Below, one piece after another: positions 1-8,300 of a stretch of DNA of 64,000 nucleotides. The position numbers and the translations under genes were made by a program. The notes beneath the pieces were generated by a model. It worked only from the letters and a program-made list of their open reading frames with translations. It had not been told where the DNA came from and ran no database searches. The stretch covers positions 359,283 to 423,282 of the forward strand of contig NZ_VWVU01000003.1 in NCBI RefSeq assembly GCF_008638365.1, given 5' to 3'. The DNA is from Nocardiopsis quinghaiensis (GTDB taxonomy: Bacteria; Actinomycetota; Actinomycetes; Streptosporangiales; Streptosporangiaceae). Every line of letters begins with the position of its first letter. Positions within the stretch are counted from its first letter, which is position 1.

Positions 1-688
1 CGAAGTGCGTCGTCTGCCCGCGGACCGGTCGCACGGGCAGGTCCACACCGGTGACCGCGAGCAGTCCGGCCGACCACGCGCCCGCCGCCACGACGACCAT
101 GGGCGCCTCCAGGTCCTCGGTGCCCACCCGCACGCCCGTCACGCGGTGACCGTTCCACAGCAGGCGGGTCTCGCCCTTGAAGTAGCGCAGGCCCCGCTCC
201 TCCGCGGCGTTGAACAGGGCGGACCGTGCCACCGGAGCGTTCAGCCGGGCCATTCCCTGCACGAACACCCCGCCGTAGGACGCGGGTACCAGGGGGAACC
301 GCTCGCGCGGCTCACCTGGGCCCAGCCGCTCCACCCGACCCATCGTGGTGAACTCCGGACGCTCGGACAGGGTGCGCATCAGCTCGAACCCGGCGTCGTC
401 CCCCTCCAGGTCCACGGACATGCCTCCGACCACCTCGTAGCCGGTGGTCTGCCCGTCCTGGGCCAGTTCGGCCATCAGTCGCGGATAGTGCTCGGCCGCG
501 CGGGCCTTGAAGTCCCACACCGGCCCGGTATCCCAGGGGAACGGCCACGGGTAGACGACCCCCAGTCCGGCGGCCGTGGCCTGTCCCGGGTGCGCGGCGT
601 CCACCAGCGCGGTGGACACGCCCTTCTTGGCCAGGTGGAACGCCGCGCTCGTCCCCACGATCCCGCCACCGACAACGATCACGTCCAT
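1..688 (-). CDS. FAD-dependent amino-acid oxidase-like protein, N-terminal part (cut by window edge)
   Basis: About 229 residues are present; the C-terminus lies beyond position 1. The N-terminus (VIVVGGGIVGTSAAFHLA) is a Rossmann FAD-binding dinucleotide fold with the GGGIVG loop near residues 7-12. The later VVVAAGAWS segment near residue 203 and RPVRGQTTHF near residue 220 are typical of the DadA/glycine oxidase/sarcosine oxidase family. These flavoproteins oxidise amines or amino acids and release H2O2. The ATG at 688 was chosen because the glycine motif follows at once. The gene is divergent from the dimethylargininase gene, with about 135 bases between. The substrate cannot be told from this half. 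Confidence 0.8.
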   Translation of the reverse strand, partial: MDVIVVGGGIVGTSAAFHLAKKGVSTALVDAAHPGQATAAGLGVVYPWPFPWDTGPVWDFKARAAEHYPRLMAELAQDGQTTGYEVVGGMSVDLEGDDAGFELMRTLSERPEFTTMGRVERLGPGEPRERFPLVPASYGGVFVQGMARLNAPVARSALFNAAEERGLRYFKGETRLLWNGHRVTGVRVGTEDLEAPMVVVAAGAWSAGLLAVTGVDLPVRPVRGQTTHF

Positions 689-823
689 GGGGTTCACTCT
701 GCCCCTCGGGCCGTTCACGGACAAGCCGGACGGCCCGCGTGCCGCACCCGGGAAACGGGTACGGGTGCGCGATAGGTTGTGCTCTCCCGAAATCCCCGCA
801 GCCAGACCCTGGAGGACGTGTAC

Positions 824-1615
824 GTGGACGGATACACCTACTACGGGGTCGCCCTGATGCGCCGCCCCAGCCCTGACCTGGCCCGGGGCCTCGTCACCCA
901 CATCCCCCGCGCGACGGTGGACCCGGTCCTGGCCGCACGCCAGTACACGATCTACCAGGAGGCCGTCGCCTCGGCCGGGTGGCGGGTGTGCGAGGTCGAC
1001 GCGGCGCCCGCGCACCCGGACTCGGTGTTCGTGGAGGACACCGTGGTGGTGTGCGGAGACCTGGCGGTCCTGACCCGCCCCGGCGCCGAGGCCCGCCGCG
1101 GTGAGGTGGAGGGGGTCGAGCCGGTGGTGCGCGCGCTCGGACTGCGGGTGGCGCGCATCGAGGCGCCCGCGACCCTGGACGGTGGTGACGTGCTCCAGGT
1201 GGGCTCCACCGTCTACGTGGGGGTGGGCGGGCGCACCAACGCCGAGGGCGCCGCCCAGCTCGAACAGCTGCTCAAACCGTTGGGCAGGGAGGTCGAGCGT
1301 GTGGGGATGGGCGCGGCGCTGCACCTGAAGTCGGCGGTGACCGCGCTGCCGGACGGATCGCTCGTGGGTCTGCCCGACCTGGTGGAGACCGACGTCCTGC
1401 CGCCGGTGCGCCGCGCCGTCGAGGAGCCGGGCGCGCACGTGCTGCCGCTGGGCGGGCACGACGTCCTGGTCAGCGCGGCGGCGCACGAGACCATCCACCA
1501 GCTGACCGCCGACCGCTGGCGGGTGCTGCCGGTGGACATCTCCGAGTTCGAGAAGCTGGAGGCGTGCGTGACCTGTCTGAGTGTCCTGGTTGCGGACCAG
1601 GGCGCCGGTGCCTGA
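824..1615 (+). CDS. ddaH: Dimethylargininase (DDAH)
   Basis: A 264-residue protein of the guanidino-modifying enzyme superfamily, expected to hydrolyse N-omega-methylated arginines to citrulline and methylamine. Signature segments are RRPSPDLARGLVTH near the N-terminus, FVEDTVVV, LDGGDVLQVG, the catalytic-His region ALHLKSAVT, GGHDVLVS and the C-terminal EACVTCLSVL, whose second Cys should be the nucleophile. Length fits the bacterial family (about 255-270). GTG at 824 is preferred because GGAGG lies at 811-815, eight bases upstream. ATG at 857 is the alternative and would still keep the core. It stands alone, divergent from the flavoprotein gene. Confidence 0.88.
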   Translation: MDGYTYYGVALMRRPSPDLARGLVTHIPRATVDPVLAARQYTIYQEAVASAGWRVCEVDAAPAHPDSVFVEDTVVVCGDLAVLTRPGAEARRGEVEGVEPVVRALGLRVARIEAPATLDGGDVLQVGSTVYVGVGGRTNAEGAAQLEQLLKPLGREVERVGMGAALHLKSAVTALPDGSLVGLPDLVETDVLPPVRRAVEEPGAHVLPLGGHDVLVSAAAHETIHQLTADRWRVLPVDISEFEKLEACVTCLSVLVADQGAGA

Positions 1616-1622
1616 GACCCCG

Positions 1623-2019
1623 TCAGAGGGCGGGCCGTACGGCGTCCAGCCGGCCCGTGGCCACCAGCAGCCCGCCGTGACAGGTTCCCGAGCCCGCCGA
1701 GGGTTCGGGGGGTGCGGGCGCCGTGCGGTCGTGGCCGGTCCAGTCGAGCGCGGGGATCGTGCGCCCCGCCCTGGCAGCGAGTCCGGCGGCCGCCCGGCGG
1801 GCGTGGTCGGTGATGCGCTGCGGAGGCGGCCAGATCCCGGCCGAGGCGCGGTCCAGGCGTGCCGTGGCCGTGACACTCAGTGCGTGGGACGGTGCGCCAT
1901 GCCGTGCCGTCACCCTTCGCCTCGGCTTCGTCATCGCCCGCGGCGACGTGTCGCGTCACGATCTCCCCGGCGAGGTCGGCCAGCCGGTGCGCGAGGCCCA
2001 GGTCCCCGTCGTCCTTCAT
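1623..2019 (-). pseudogene. Decayed inositol-monophosphatase-family gene
   Basis: The first 40 codons from ATG 2019 read like the start of a HisN/IMPase-type phosphatase (LAHRLADLAGEIVTRH, then an AKGDGTA segment like the usual KxDGT). The frame then breaks near 1895. In another frame the text continues with PSHALSVTATARLDRASAG...WPPPQ and GGLLVATGRLDA before a stop at 1623. These match the later part of actinobacterial IMPase-like proteins. The middle, which should carry the metal-binding DPIDGT motif, is missing. I infer an internal deletion plus frameshift. It overlaps the exporter permease stop by four bases (ATGA), so it was once the third gene of that operon. Confidence 0.5.
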
Positions 2020-3116
2020 CGGTCCCCTCCACTGGATCGCTGGGCCTCAACGTCGTCGACGCGACCGGTGCGGCTCCGCCTGCCGTCGCCGCTCGCATGC
2101 TCGGCGTATCCGCTCATCATGCCGGTCCCGGCGCGCGGGAGGTGGTGTCGGTTACCGCACCGGCAGGTGGTCCGGTGGAGGCGGCACAGCCAGCTCCGGC
2201 CGTAGCGGTGGGTGTGGGTGGGTGTGCCGTGGCCGTCGCGGTCCCGCGGACGGTGCTCCGGGGAGGGCGTCGGCGGGTGTTCCTGCTGATCGGGCCTGGA
2301 GAAGCGCCGCACGGCCAGAAACAGGCACAGCGCACCGAAGCAGGTCAGCGCCGCCAGTTCCTCCGCGACCGACGGCCGCAGACCCCACACCCGCAGGTTG
2401 GCGAACAGGGCGTCGGAGGCTGCGGCGGGCAGGTGGGCGGTGAGGGTGTGGCGTGCCGCTTCCACCGCGTGGGTCAACGGGTTGAGTGCGGTGAGCACCG
2501 TCAGCCAGGACGGTAGGACGCTGAGCGGGAAGAAGACCCCGGACAGCAGCACCAGCGGCCCCAGGAGCAGGCCGGTGACGGCCTGGAAGGTCTGCGGGCT
2601 GGGTAGGCAGACCGCCAGCAGTGCCCCCAGGGAGGTCAGCGCGAACGAGGCCAGCACCAGCACCGCCACGAGTGAGCCGAGCAGTGCCGGATCATAGGGC
2701 AGGCCCGCGGCTCCTGCGAAGACCAGCAGGACGGCGCCGTGGCAGGTGGCGGTGGTGGTGCCCGCGAGTACCTTGCCCAACAGCAGGGACCCGCGGCGCA
2801 CGGGCGCCATGAGCATCTCGCGGAGGAAGCCGAGTTCGCGGTCCCCCAGGATCGATGCGCCGGTGGCGAGGGCCGGGGACTGGACCGCCATCACCATGAC
2901 GCCGGGGAAGAGGAAGGTCACGTAGCCCACGCCCGAGCCGCCGTCGGACACGACCGTGCCCAACCCGATGCCCAGGGCGGCCATGAGCAGCATGGGCTGT
3001 ACCAGGCTGAGCACCAGGCGTAGCCGCTCGCGTAGGAGGGTGATGATCTCGCGCCGCCACACGGCGGCCGTCGCGCGCGCCTCGGCGCCCAGCCGGGCCG
3101 CCATCGCCGTGCTCAC
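2016..3116 (-). CDS. DrrB-like ABC-2 drug exporter permease
   Basis: A 366-residue ABC-2 type membrane protein. About six hydrophobic segments lie between residues 25 and 265 (for example LVQPMLLMAALGIGL, FPGVMVMAVQS, LLLGPLVLLSGVFFPLSVL). GTG 3116 overlaps the ATPase stop by four bases (GTGA), so the pair is translationally coupled. The family is usually 250-290 residues. Here a 95-residue tail after LFLAVRRFSRPDQ is polar, rich in His, Arg and Gly, and unlike any exporter domain. It may be read-through after loss of the original stop, next to a decayed downstream gene. It probably exports a hydrophobic drug with the ATPase. Confidence 0.8.
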   Translation of the reverse strand: MSTAMAARLGAEARATAAVWRREIITLLRERLRLVLSLVQPMLLMAALGIGLGTVVSDGGSGVGYVTFLFPGVMVMAVQSPALATGASILGDRELGFLREMLMAPVRRGSLLLGKVLAGTTTATCHGAVLLVFAGAAGLPYDPALLGSLVAVLVLASFALTSLGALLAVCLPSPQTFQAVTGLLLGPLVLLSGVFFPLSVLPSWLTVLTALNPLTHAVEAARHTLTAHLPAAASDALFANLRVWGLRPSVAEELAALTCFGALCLFLAVRRFSRPDQQEHPPTPSPEHRPRDRDGHGTPTHTHRYGRSWLCRLHRTTCRCGNRHHLPRAGTGMMSGYAEHASGDGRRSRTGRVDDVEAQRSSGGDR

Positions 3117-3988
3117 GTGTGGGACCTTGCCTGGAAGCGCGGGTTGTGCCCCGCATGGTGCGGGAGCACGTCGTTCAGGCTCCGTGGGGGTGGGAGCACC
3201 AGGCGGACGGGGTCGTCGTCGAGACGGGAGCGGAGTTGGGCCGGGGTGCCCACGTCCCCCACCCGGCCCCGGTCCAGGACGGCCATCCGGTCGCAGTGGT
3301 CCGTCTCGGCCGGGTACTGGGTGCTCAGCAGCACCGTGGCACCGGACTCGCGGTGCACGCGGTGCAGGTACAGCCACACGTCGGCGCGCTCATGTGGGCC
3401 GAGGCCGACCGTGGGCTCGTCCATGAGCAGGACCTCGGGGTGGTGCAGCAGGCTCCGGACGATCTCCAGGCGCCGCTTCGCCCCGCCGGGGAGTGTGCTC
3501 ACCAGCGCATGCCGCCGGTCGGTCAGGCCGGCCAGGGCCAGCATCGAGGTGATGCGCCGGTGTGTCCGGCGGCGCGCGAGGCCGTGGAGGGCGGCGTGCA
3601 CACGCAGGTTCTCCTCGACCGTGAGCCTGCCGTCCAGGGTGGTGCTCTGGAACACCACGCCGATGGAGCGACGGACCCCGACGGGGTCGGTGCGCACATC
3701 GCGTCCGGCCACCCACAGGCTTCCGGAGGTGGGGCGGACCAGCGCGCACAGCATCGCGATGGTGGTGGACTTGCCCGCTCCGGTGGGGCCCAGCAGTCCG
3801 AAGATCTCCCCGGGGCGCACCAGCAGGTCGATCCCGCGGACCGCCTCCGCCCCGGAATAGGTCTTGACCAGGCTTTCGGCTCGGACCGCCGGAGGACGTG
3901 GGATCGCGCCCCGGGCGTATTCGGTGTTGGGGAGTGTCACTCCGGATGGGCTACCGGCGTGGATTCCTGGTTCCAATTCACTCCTCAA
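3113..3988 (-). CDS. DrrA-like ABC exporter ATP-binding subunit
   Basis: A 291-residue nucleotide-binding protein of the daunorubicin-resistance type. Walker A is GPTGAGKST (about residue 70), the Q-loop is VVFQ, the signature is degenerate (PGGAKRR instead of SGGQ), Walker B is VLLMDEP and the switch region is LSTQYPAETD. The DrrA-like C-terminal stretch with DVGTPAQLRSRL follows. It powers the permease encoded immediately downstream. The first 30 residues before RAESLVKTYSG are poorly conserved, so an internal start is possible. Position 75 carries P where Walker A usually has N or S. Confidence 0.85.
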   Translation of the reverse strand: MRSELEPGIHAGSPSGVTLPNTEYARGAIPRPPAVRAESLVKTYSGAEAVRGIDLLVRPGEIFGLLGPTGAGKSTTIAMLCALVRPTSGSLWVAGRDVRTDPVGVRRSIGVVFQSTTLDGRLTVEENLRVHAALHGLARRRTHRRITSMLALAGLTDRRHALVSTLPGGAKRRLEIVRSLLHHPEVLLMDEPTVGLGPHERADVWLYLHRVHRESGATVLLSTQYPAETDHCDRMAVLDRGRVGDVGTPAQLRSRLDDDPVRLVLPPPRSLNDVLPHHAGHNPRFQARSHT

Positions 3989-4200
3989 GGGGGCAAAACG
4001 CCCAACGTCTGGTGGACGATTGGGGGTGTCCGCCGACGAAGCCGTTTTCTGCGTGGGGGTTCGGGGGTCAAGCTCGCGGCAAAGCTACCCGAGGTGGTTT
4101 ACCGATAACAACCAGTTGCCATGAAGGAGGGGGCCGGAACCTCCCGGATGGACGCGTGCGTTATCCAGGACGTATCGACCGACGAACACCCGGGAGCACG

Positions 4201-4611
4201 ATGAGCGCTGTCACGCTGATCCGCAGCCAGAGCCTGACCGGGGCCGTGGACTACGCCTACGCCGCCACGGCCCAGTCGCCCGCGCGGGTGGTGTGGACCG
4301 CGGGCGCCTGTCCACTCGACACCGAGGGCAGGACCGTCGCCGTGGGCGACTACGCGGGTCAGGCCGAGCAGGTCATGCGCAACCTGCGTACCGCCCTGAA
4401 CGACGCCGGGGCCGACCTGACCGACGTCGTCAGGACCACGGTGTACGTCGCCTCCACCCGCCGGGAGGACCTGGTCCGGGCCTGGAAGGTGGTACGCGCC
4501 CACATGGGCGTGCACGACGCGCCCGGCACTCTGCTCGGGGTGACCGTGCTCGGCTACGAGGACCAGCTGGTCGAGGTGGAGGCGGTCGCCGTCGTGTCCG
4601 CGGCCGACTGA
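4201..4611 (+). CDS. RidA/YjgF-family protein lacking the catalytic Arg
   Basis: A 137-residue protein with the YjgF/YER057c/UK114 fold pattern: VVWTAGACPLDTEG, QAEQVMRNLRTALNDAGADLTDVVRTTVYVAS and a terminal VEVEAVAVV. Classical RidA deaminates reactive enamines and needs an Arg in a P-A-R-T/S segment. Here the equivalent segment is APGTLLGVTVLGYEDQ, with no Arg at that place, so enamine deaminase activity is doubtful. It belongs more likely to a divergent Rid subgroup. It is monocistronic and followed about 160 bases later by a WYL regulator. Confidence 0.8.
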   Translation: MSAVTLIRSQSLTGAVDYAYAATAQSPARVVWTAGACPLDTEGRTVAVGDYAGQAEQVMRNLRTALNDAGADLTDVVRTTVYVASTRREDLVRAWKVVRAHMGVHDAPGTLLGVTVLGYEDQLVEVEAVAVVSAAD

Positions 4612-4769
4612 CCCCGCGCCGGAGGCGGTCGGGGTCGGCGGGCGCCGGGTCGGCCCTGCTCGCCTTGACCTCCTCCCCCGCCGTGCTCCTGGCGGACCGC
4701 TCCGGTGTGCACGAGCATCCGTGCGAGTACAGGACCGGATCTGTCCTTCACTCCTGGCAGACTGCGCTC

Positions 4770-5732
4770 ATGAGAGCGACCTCCGCACGCCTGTTGCGCT
4801 TGCTGTCCCTCCTGCAGACACGCAAGGACTGGCCGGGTGGCGAACTGGCCGAACGGCTCCGGGTGAGCCCGCGCACCGTGCGCCGGGACGTGGACCGGCT
4901 GCGCGAGCTGGGCTATCCCATCCAGGCGACCATGGGCACCGGGGGCGGCTACCAGCTCGGTGCGGGCGCCTCCCTGCCGCCGCTGCTGCTGGACGACGAC
5001 GAGGCCGTGGCGGTCGCCGTGGGGCTGCGTACCGCCGCCCAGGGCGGGGTGTCGGGGATCGAGGAGACCTCGGTGCGTGCCCTGGCCAAACTCCTGCAGG
5101 TACTGCCCTCGCGGTTGCGTCGCAGGGCGGACGCCGTGGGGACCTTCACCGTTCCCATGCCCGCCGGAGGGCCCATGGTCGACGCCGCCACGCTGGCACT
5201 GGTGGCCGCCACCTGCCGGGACAGCGAGCGGCTGCGCTTCGACTACGAGCGCCACGACGGCAGCGCCTCACGCCGGACCGTGGAGCCCCACCGGCTGGTC
5301 GCGCGGGGGCGGCGCTGGTACCTGGTGGCCTGGGACACCGCCCGCGAAGACTGGCGCACCTTCCGGGTGGACCGGATGCGCCCGCTCACCCCGACCGGCC
5401 CGCGCGTGCCCCCGCGCGACCCGCCCGGGCAGGGCGTGGTCGCCTACCTGGAGGAGCGGATGAACGTGCGCATGTGGCCCGTGCGGGCGCGGATCAGGTT
5501 GTTCGTCCCGGCGGAGGAGGCCGAGCGCACGGCGGGCGGCTACGGGCGGATCGAGCCGGTGGACGAGCGCTCGTGCGTGCTGGTGTGCTCCGGGGGCTCG
5601 CTGCTGCACATGGCCTGTTACCTGGGCATGCTCGACATGGACATGGACATGGAGGTGGAGGAGCCGGAGGAGTTGCGTGGGCACATGGCCCGTCTGGCCA
5701 CCAGGTTCGGCCGTGCGGCGGCCTCCGGCTGA
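4770..5732 (+). CDS. DeoR-type HTH / WYL-domain transcriptional regulator
   Basis: A 320-residue one-component regulator. Residues 1-60 form a winged helix (LLRLLSLLQTRKDWPGGELA, SPRTVRRDVDRLRELGYPI). Residues 140-210 carry the WYL domain (RRTVEPHRLVARGRRWYLVAWD). A C-terminal WCX-like domain follows. WYL domains sense small ligands, often nucleic-acid-derived, and act as activators or repressors. It runs in the same direction as the RidA-like gene but is separated by 158 bases. A run of three Met-Asp pairs (MDMDMDMEVEEPEEL) near the C-terminus is encoded by a short repeat. Confidence 0.85.
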   Translation: MRATSARLLRLLSLLQTRKDWPGGELAERLRVSPRTVRRDVDRLRELGYPIQATMGTGGGYQLGAGASLPPLLLDDDEAVAVAVGLRTAAQGGVSGIEETSVRALAKLLQVLPSRLRRRADAVGTFTVPMPAGGPMVDAATLALVAATCRDSERLRFDYERHDGSASRRTVEPHRLVARGRRWYLVAWDTAREDWRTFRVDRMRPLTPTGPRVPPRDPPGQGVVAYLEERMNVRMWPVRARIRLFVPAEEAERTAGGYGRIEPVDERSCVLVCSGGSLLHMACYLGMLDMDMDMEVEEPEELRGHMARLATRFGRAAASG

Positions 5733-5870
5733 AACCCCCGGATACGCCGCTGCGCTTCGGTGCGGTGGCCCCGCCACTCCCCGATTGGGCGAAGTCCGCC
5801 CGGACGCACGCCAGAACCGCTACTTTGGGGAACCATTCACATCCGAGGAGTAGCGAAGGCAGTGGTGTAG

Positions 5871-6785
5871 GTGTCCGTCCAGATCAAGAGCCCCGAACTG
5901 CGCGGCCTGAGCACGCCGCCCACCGTGCGGGACCTGTGCCCCGGCTACCGCGTCGCACGCTGGGACTCCCCCGCCGCCCTGTCACCACCCTGTCGGGAGC
6001 GCCTCCACCACACCCTGCGCGACCTGGCCGCACGCGCCTTCGGCGCCGACCACTCCGGCTACTGGCGCACTCGCGTCGAGGCCGGGTTCTTCGACCAGAT
6101 CGCCACCCTGGCGCTCATCCTGGGCCCCGACGGCTCCCCCGTCGGCTGGGGCGGCTACCACCGCCGCCGTTTCGCCTCCCGGCGCGCCCTGTACCTGGAC
6201 GCCGCGGGCGTGGTCCCCGCCCACCGCCGGTTCGGCCTCTCCGCCGCCCTGATGACCCACTTCCTGGCCCGCGAGATCCTCCTTCACCCGCTCCGGCGCA
6301 CCTACGTGGTCCTGCGCACCCGCCACCCGGCCGTCTACGCCGGATGGCGCAAGGGCCTGGGCGCCGCCCGTGTCTTCCCCAACGAGTTCCGGCCCCTCCC
6401 CGCTCGGGTCCGGCGCATCGCGGGCGAGGCCGCGGAATGGCTGGGTGACGGCCCCCGCCTGGAGACCGACACCCTGCTCGTCCGCGACGCCTACCGCATG
6501 TTCGACGGCGAGATCTACGGCACCCGGCCCCGCAGCGGCCACACTCCGCTCGACGACTACTTCTCCCACCAGGTCGGCCCCAAGGACGCCGTCCTGGTCG
6601 TGGCCCGCACGAGCGCGCCCGTTCTGGCACGGGTCACCGCGGCACGCGTGCTGCGGGCGCGGGCCCAGACCATGCCGGTGGTCGGCGGCCGCCCCGTGCG
6701 CGGCGCCGACCCCGTGGACCCGGTCTCGGGGACCGCGCCCAGCGGGGCGGGCCCGGCCGGACTCATGCCAGGGGTACGGCCTTGA
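5871..6785 (+). CDS. GNAT-like acyltransferase of unknown substrate
   Basis: A 304-residue protein starting with GTG 5871. The segment LDAAGVVPAHRRFGLSAALM (about residues 107-126) matches the acetyl-CoA-binding V-x-P-x-x-R-x-x-G-L motif of GNAT enzymes. A second part (residues 190-235) begins LLVRDAYRMFDGEIYG. The last 60 residues are Ala/Pro/Gly-rich and look unstructured. The C-terminus overlaps the convergent oxidoreductase gene by 23 bases. I cannot name a substrate. Such long single-domain GNATs occur as stand-alone genes in actinomycetes. Confidence 0.55.
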   Translation: MSVQIKSPELRGLSTPPTVRDLCPGYRVARWDSPAALSPPCRERLHHTLRDLAARAFGADHSGYWRTRVEAGFFDQIATLALILGPDGSPVGWGGYHRRRFASRRALYLDAAGVVPAHRRFGLSAALMTHFLAREILLHPLRRTYVVLRTRHPAVYAGWRKGLGAARVFPNEFRPLPARVRRIAGEAAEWLGDGPRLETDTLLVRDAYRMFDGEIYGTRPRSGHTPLDDYFSHQVGPKDAVLVVARTSAPVLARVTAARVLRARAQTMPVVGGRPVRGADPVDPVSGTAPSGAGPAGLMPGVRP

Positions 6786-7779
6786 CGGTGGCCGGGCTGT
6801 AGACCAGGCCGCCCATGTCGCGGATCCGGTCGGTGAGCTGGGCCAGGTGCAGGCTCTCCGCCCAGGGCATGTCGGGGCTCTCGCGCTCGCCCGCGGCCAC
6901 GCGGCGCGCCACCTCCTCGGCCTCGTACTCGTAGCCGTTGGCGCGGAAGGGCCGGTGGAACTCCTCCGGCTCACGCCCGTCGCGGTGCAGCACCACCTCG
7001 GTGGCCGCCCAGAAGTGCGGGATCTCCAGCCACCCCCCGGACCCGGCCAGCACCGCCCGGTTGGGCAGTGTGGTGCGCGAGGAGCACGTCAGCGAGCCGG
7101 TGCCGCCGTTCTCACCGCGCACGAGCACGCTGGTGTGGGTGTCCACCATCCGGTCGGGCGACAACTGCCGGGTGGCGCCCACGACGGTCAGCTCGCCCAG
7201 GTACTGGGAGGCGAGGGCCAGCGGGTACACGCCCAGGTCGAGCAGGGCGCCGCCGCCCAGGTCGGCGTTGAAGATCCGGTGGTCGGGGTCGTAGGGGACG
7301 TTGCTGCCGAACTCCGCCGAGATCCAGGTCACCTCGCCGATAGCCCCGTCCCCGACCAGGTCGCGCACCAGGCGGGAGGCGGGCAGGTAGCGGGTCCACA
7401 TCGCCTCCATCAGGAAGCGGTCGTTGTCGCGGGCCGCCGCCGTCATCTCCGCCACCTGGAGGGCGTTCATGGCCATGGGCTTCTCGACCAGCACGTGTTT
7501 GCCCGCGTTCAGGCAGGTCAGGGTGTTGGGATGGTGCCAGGGGTGGGGGGTGGCCACGTACACGGCGTCCACCTCGGGGCTCTTGGCCAGGTCCTCGTAG
7601 TTGCCGTGGCGTTCGGTGATGCCCCAGGCATCGGCGAACTCCTCGGCCCGTTCGGGGGTACGTGAGCCGACCGCGGTGATGCGGGCCGTGGGTGTGGCCC
7701 TGAGCCCTTCGACGAAGGAGTGTGCGATACCGCCGGTCCCGACCACGCCCCAGCGCAGTCCGCCGTTGTCATCTGTCAT
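6763..7779 (-). CDS. Gfo/Idh/MocA-family oxidoreductase
   Basis: A 338-residue NAD(P)-dependent dehydrogenase. The Rossmann loop GTGGIA is at residues 14-19, the family EKP motif (VLVEKPMAMN) is near residue 97, and the C-terminal alpha/beta domain contains SAEFGSN and the conserved DLGGGALLDLGVYPL. The pattern is closest to the dimeric dihydrodiol dehydrogenase/xylose dehydrogenase branch. It stands alone in convergent orientation to the GNAT gene, unlike the clustered relatives at 49.7-61 kb. The ATG at 7779 directly precedes the Rossmann strand. Confidence 0.85.
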   Translation of the reverse strand: MTDDNGGLRWGVVGTGGIAHSFVEGLRATPTARITAVGSRTPERAEEFADAWGITERHGNYEDLAKSPEVDAVYVATPHPWHHPNTLTCLNAGKHVLVEKPMAMNALQVAEMTAAARDNDRFLMEAMWTRYLPASRLVRDLVGDGAIGEVTWISAEFGSNVPYDPDHRIFNADLGGGALLDLGVYPLALASQYLGELTVVGATRQLSPDRMVDTHTSVLVRGENGGTGSLTCSSRTTLPNRAVLAGSGGWLEIPHFWAATEVVLHRDGREPEEFHRPFRANGYEYEAEEVARRVAAGERESPDMPWAESLHLAQLTDRIRDMGGLVYSPATVKAVPLA

Positions 7780-7907
7780 GGGAGCATCCTAAAAACACGG
7801 TCATCTCGGGATCGAGGCGGGGAAGGTACTCGGATTCCCCGCCCCGGGACCGTACGGTGTCCAGGGACGCGGGCGAGGCCGCCCGTAGGCCACGAACGGA
7901 GGAGGAC

Positions 7908-8300
7908 ATGACGAAGACCCTCTCCCAGAGGCTCGGGGTGCAGCCCGGTGACCGGCTGCTCGTTCTCAACGCCCCGGAGCGCTACCTGCGACTGCTGGAT
8001 CCGCCCCCCGACATCCACATCGACCTGGGCCCCATCGAGGGCGCCGAGTACGACGACGTCCACATGTTCGCCCTGGACCGGGGGACCGTGGACCGCGAGG
8101 CGCCCCGGACGCTGGCCCTGGTGGGTCCGCGCACCCGCCTGTGGATGTGCTATCCCCAGCGCGGCGGGACCATCATCACCGACCTGGCCGCCGACAAGGG
8201 CTGGGACCTCCTCGTGGACTCCGGGTGGCGCAGCACCGCCCAGGTGCCGATCGACTCGGACTGGGCGGCGCTGCGCTTCGAACGCGTCGGGAGCCCCTAA
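7908..8300 (+). CDS. Small conserved protein (DUF3052-like)
   Basis: A 130-residue soluble protein preceded by GGAGGAGG (seven bases before ATG 7908). The order of segments, SQRLGVQPGDRLLVLNAPERY, DVHMFALDR, LWMCYPQRGG, ITDLAADKGWDL and a final DSDWAALRF, resembles small actinobacterial proteins of the DUF3052 type, whose role is unknown. The stop overlaps the stop of the convergent DUF4097 gene by four bases. I give no function. Confidence 0.6.
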   Translation: MTKTLSQRLGVQPGDRLLVLNAPERYLRLLDPPPDIHIDLGPIEGAEYDDVHMFALDRGTVDREAPRTLALVGPRTRLWMCYPQRGGTIITDLAADKGWDLLVDSGWRSTAQVPIDSDWAALRFERVGSP

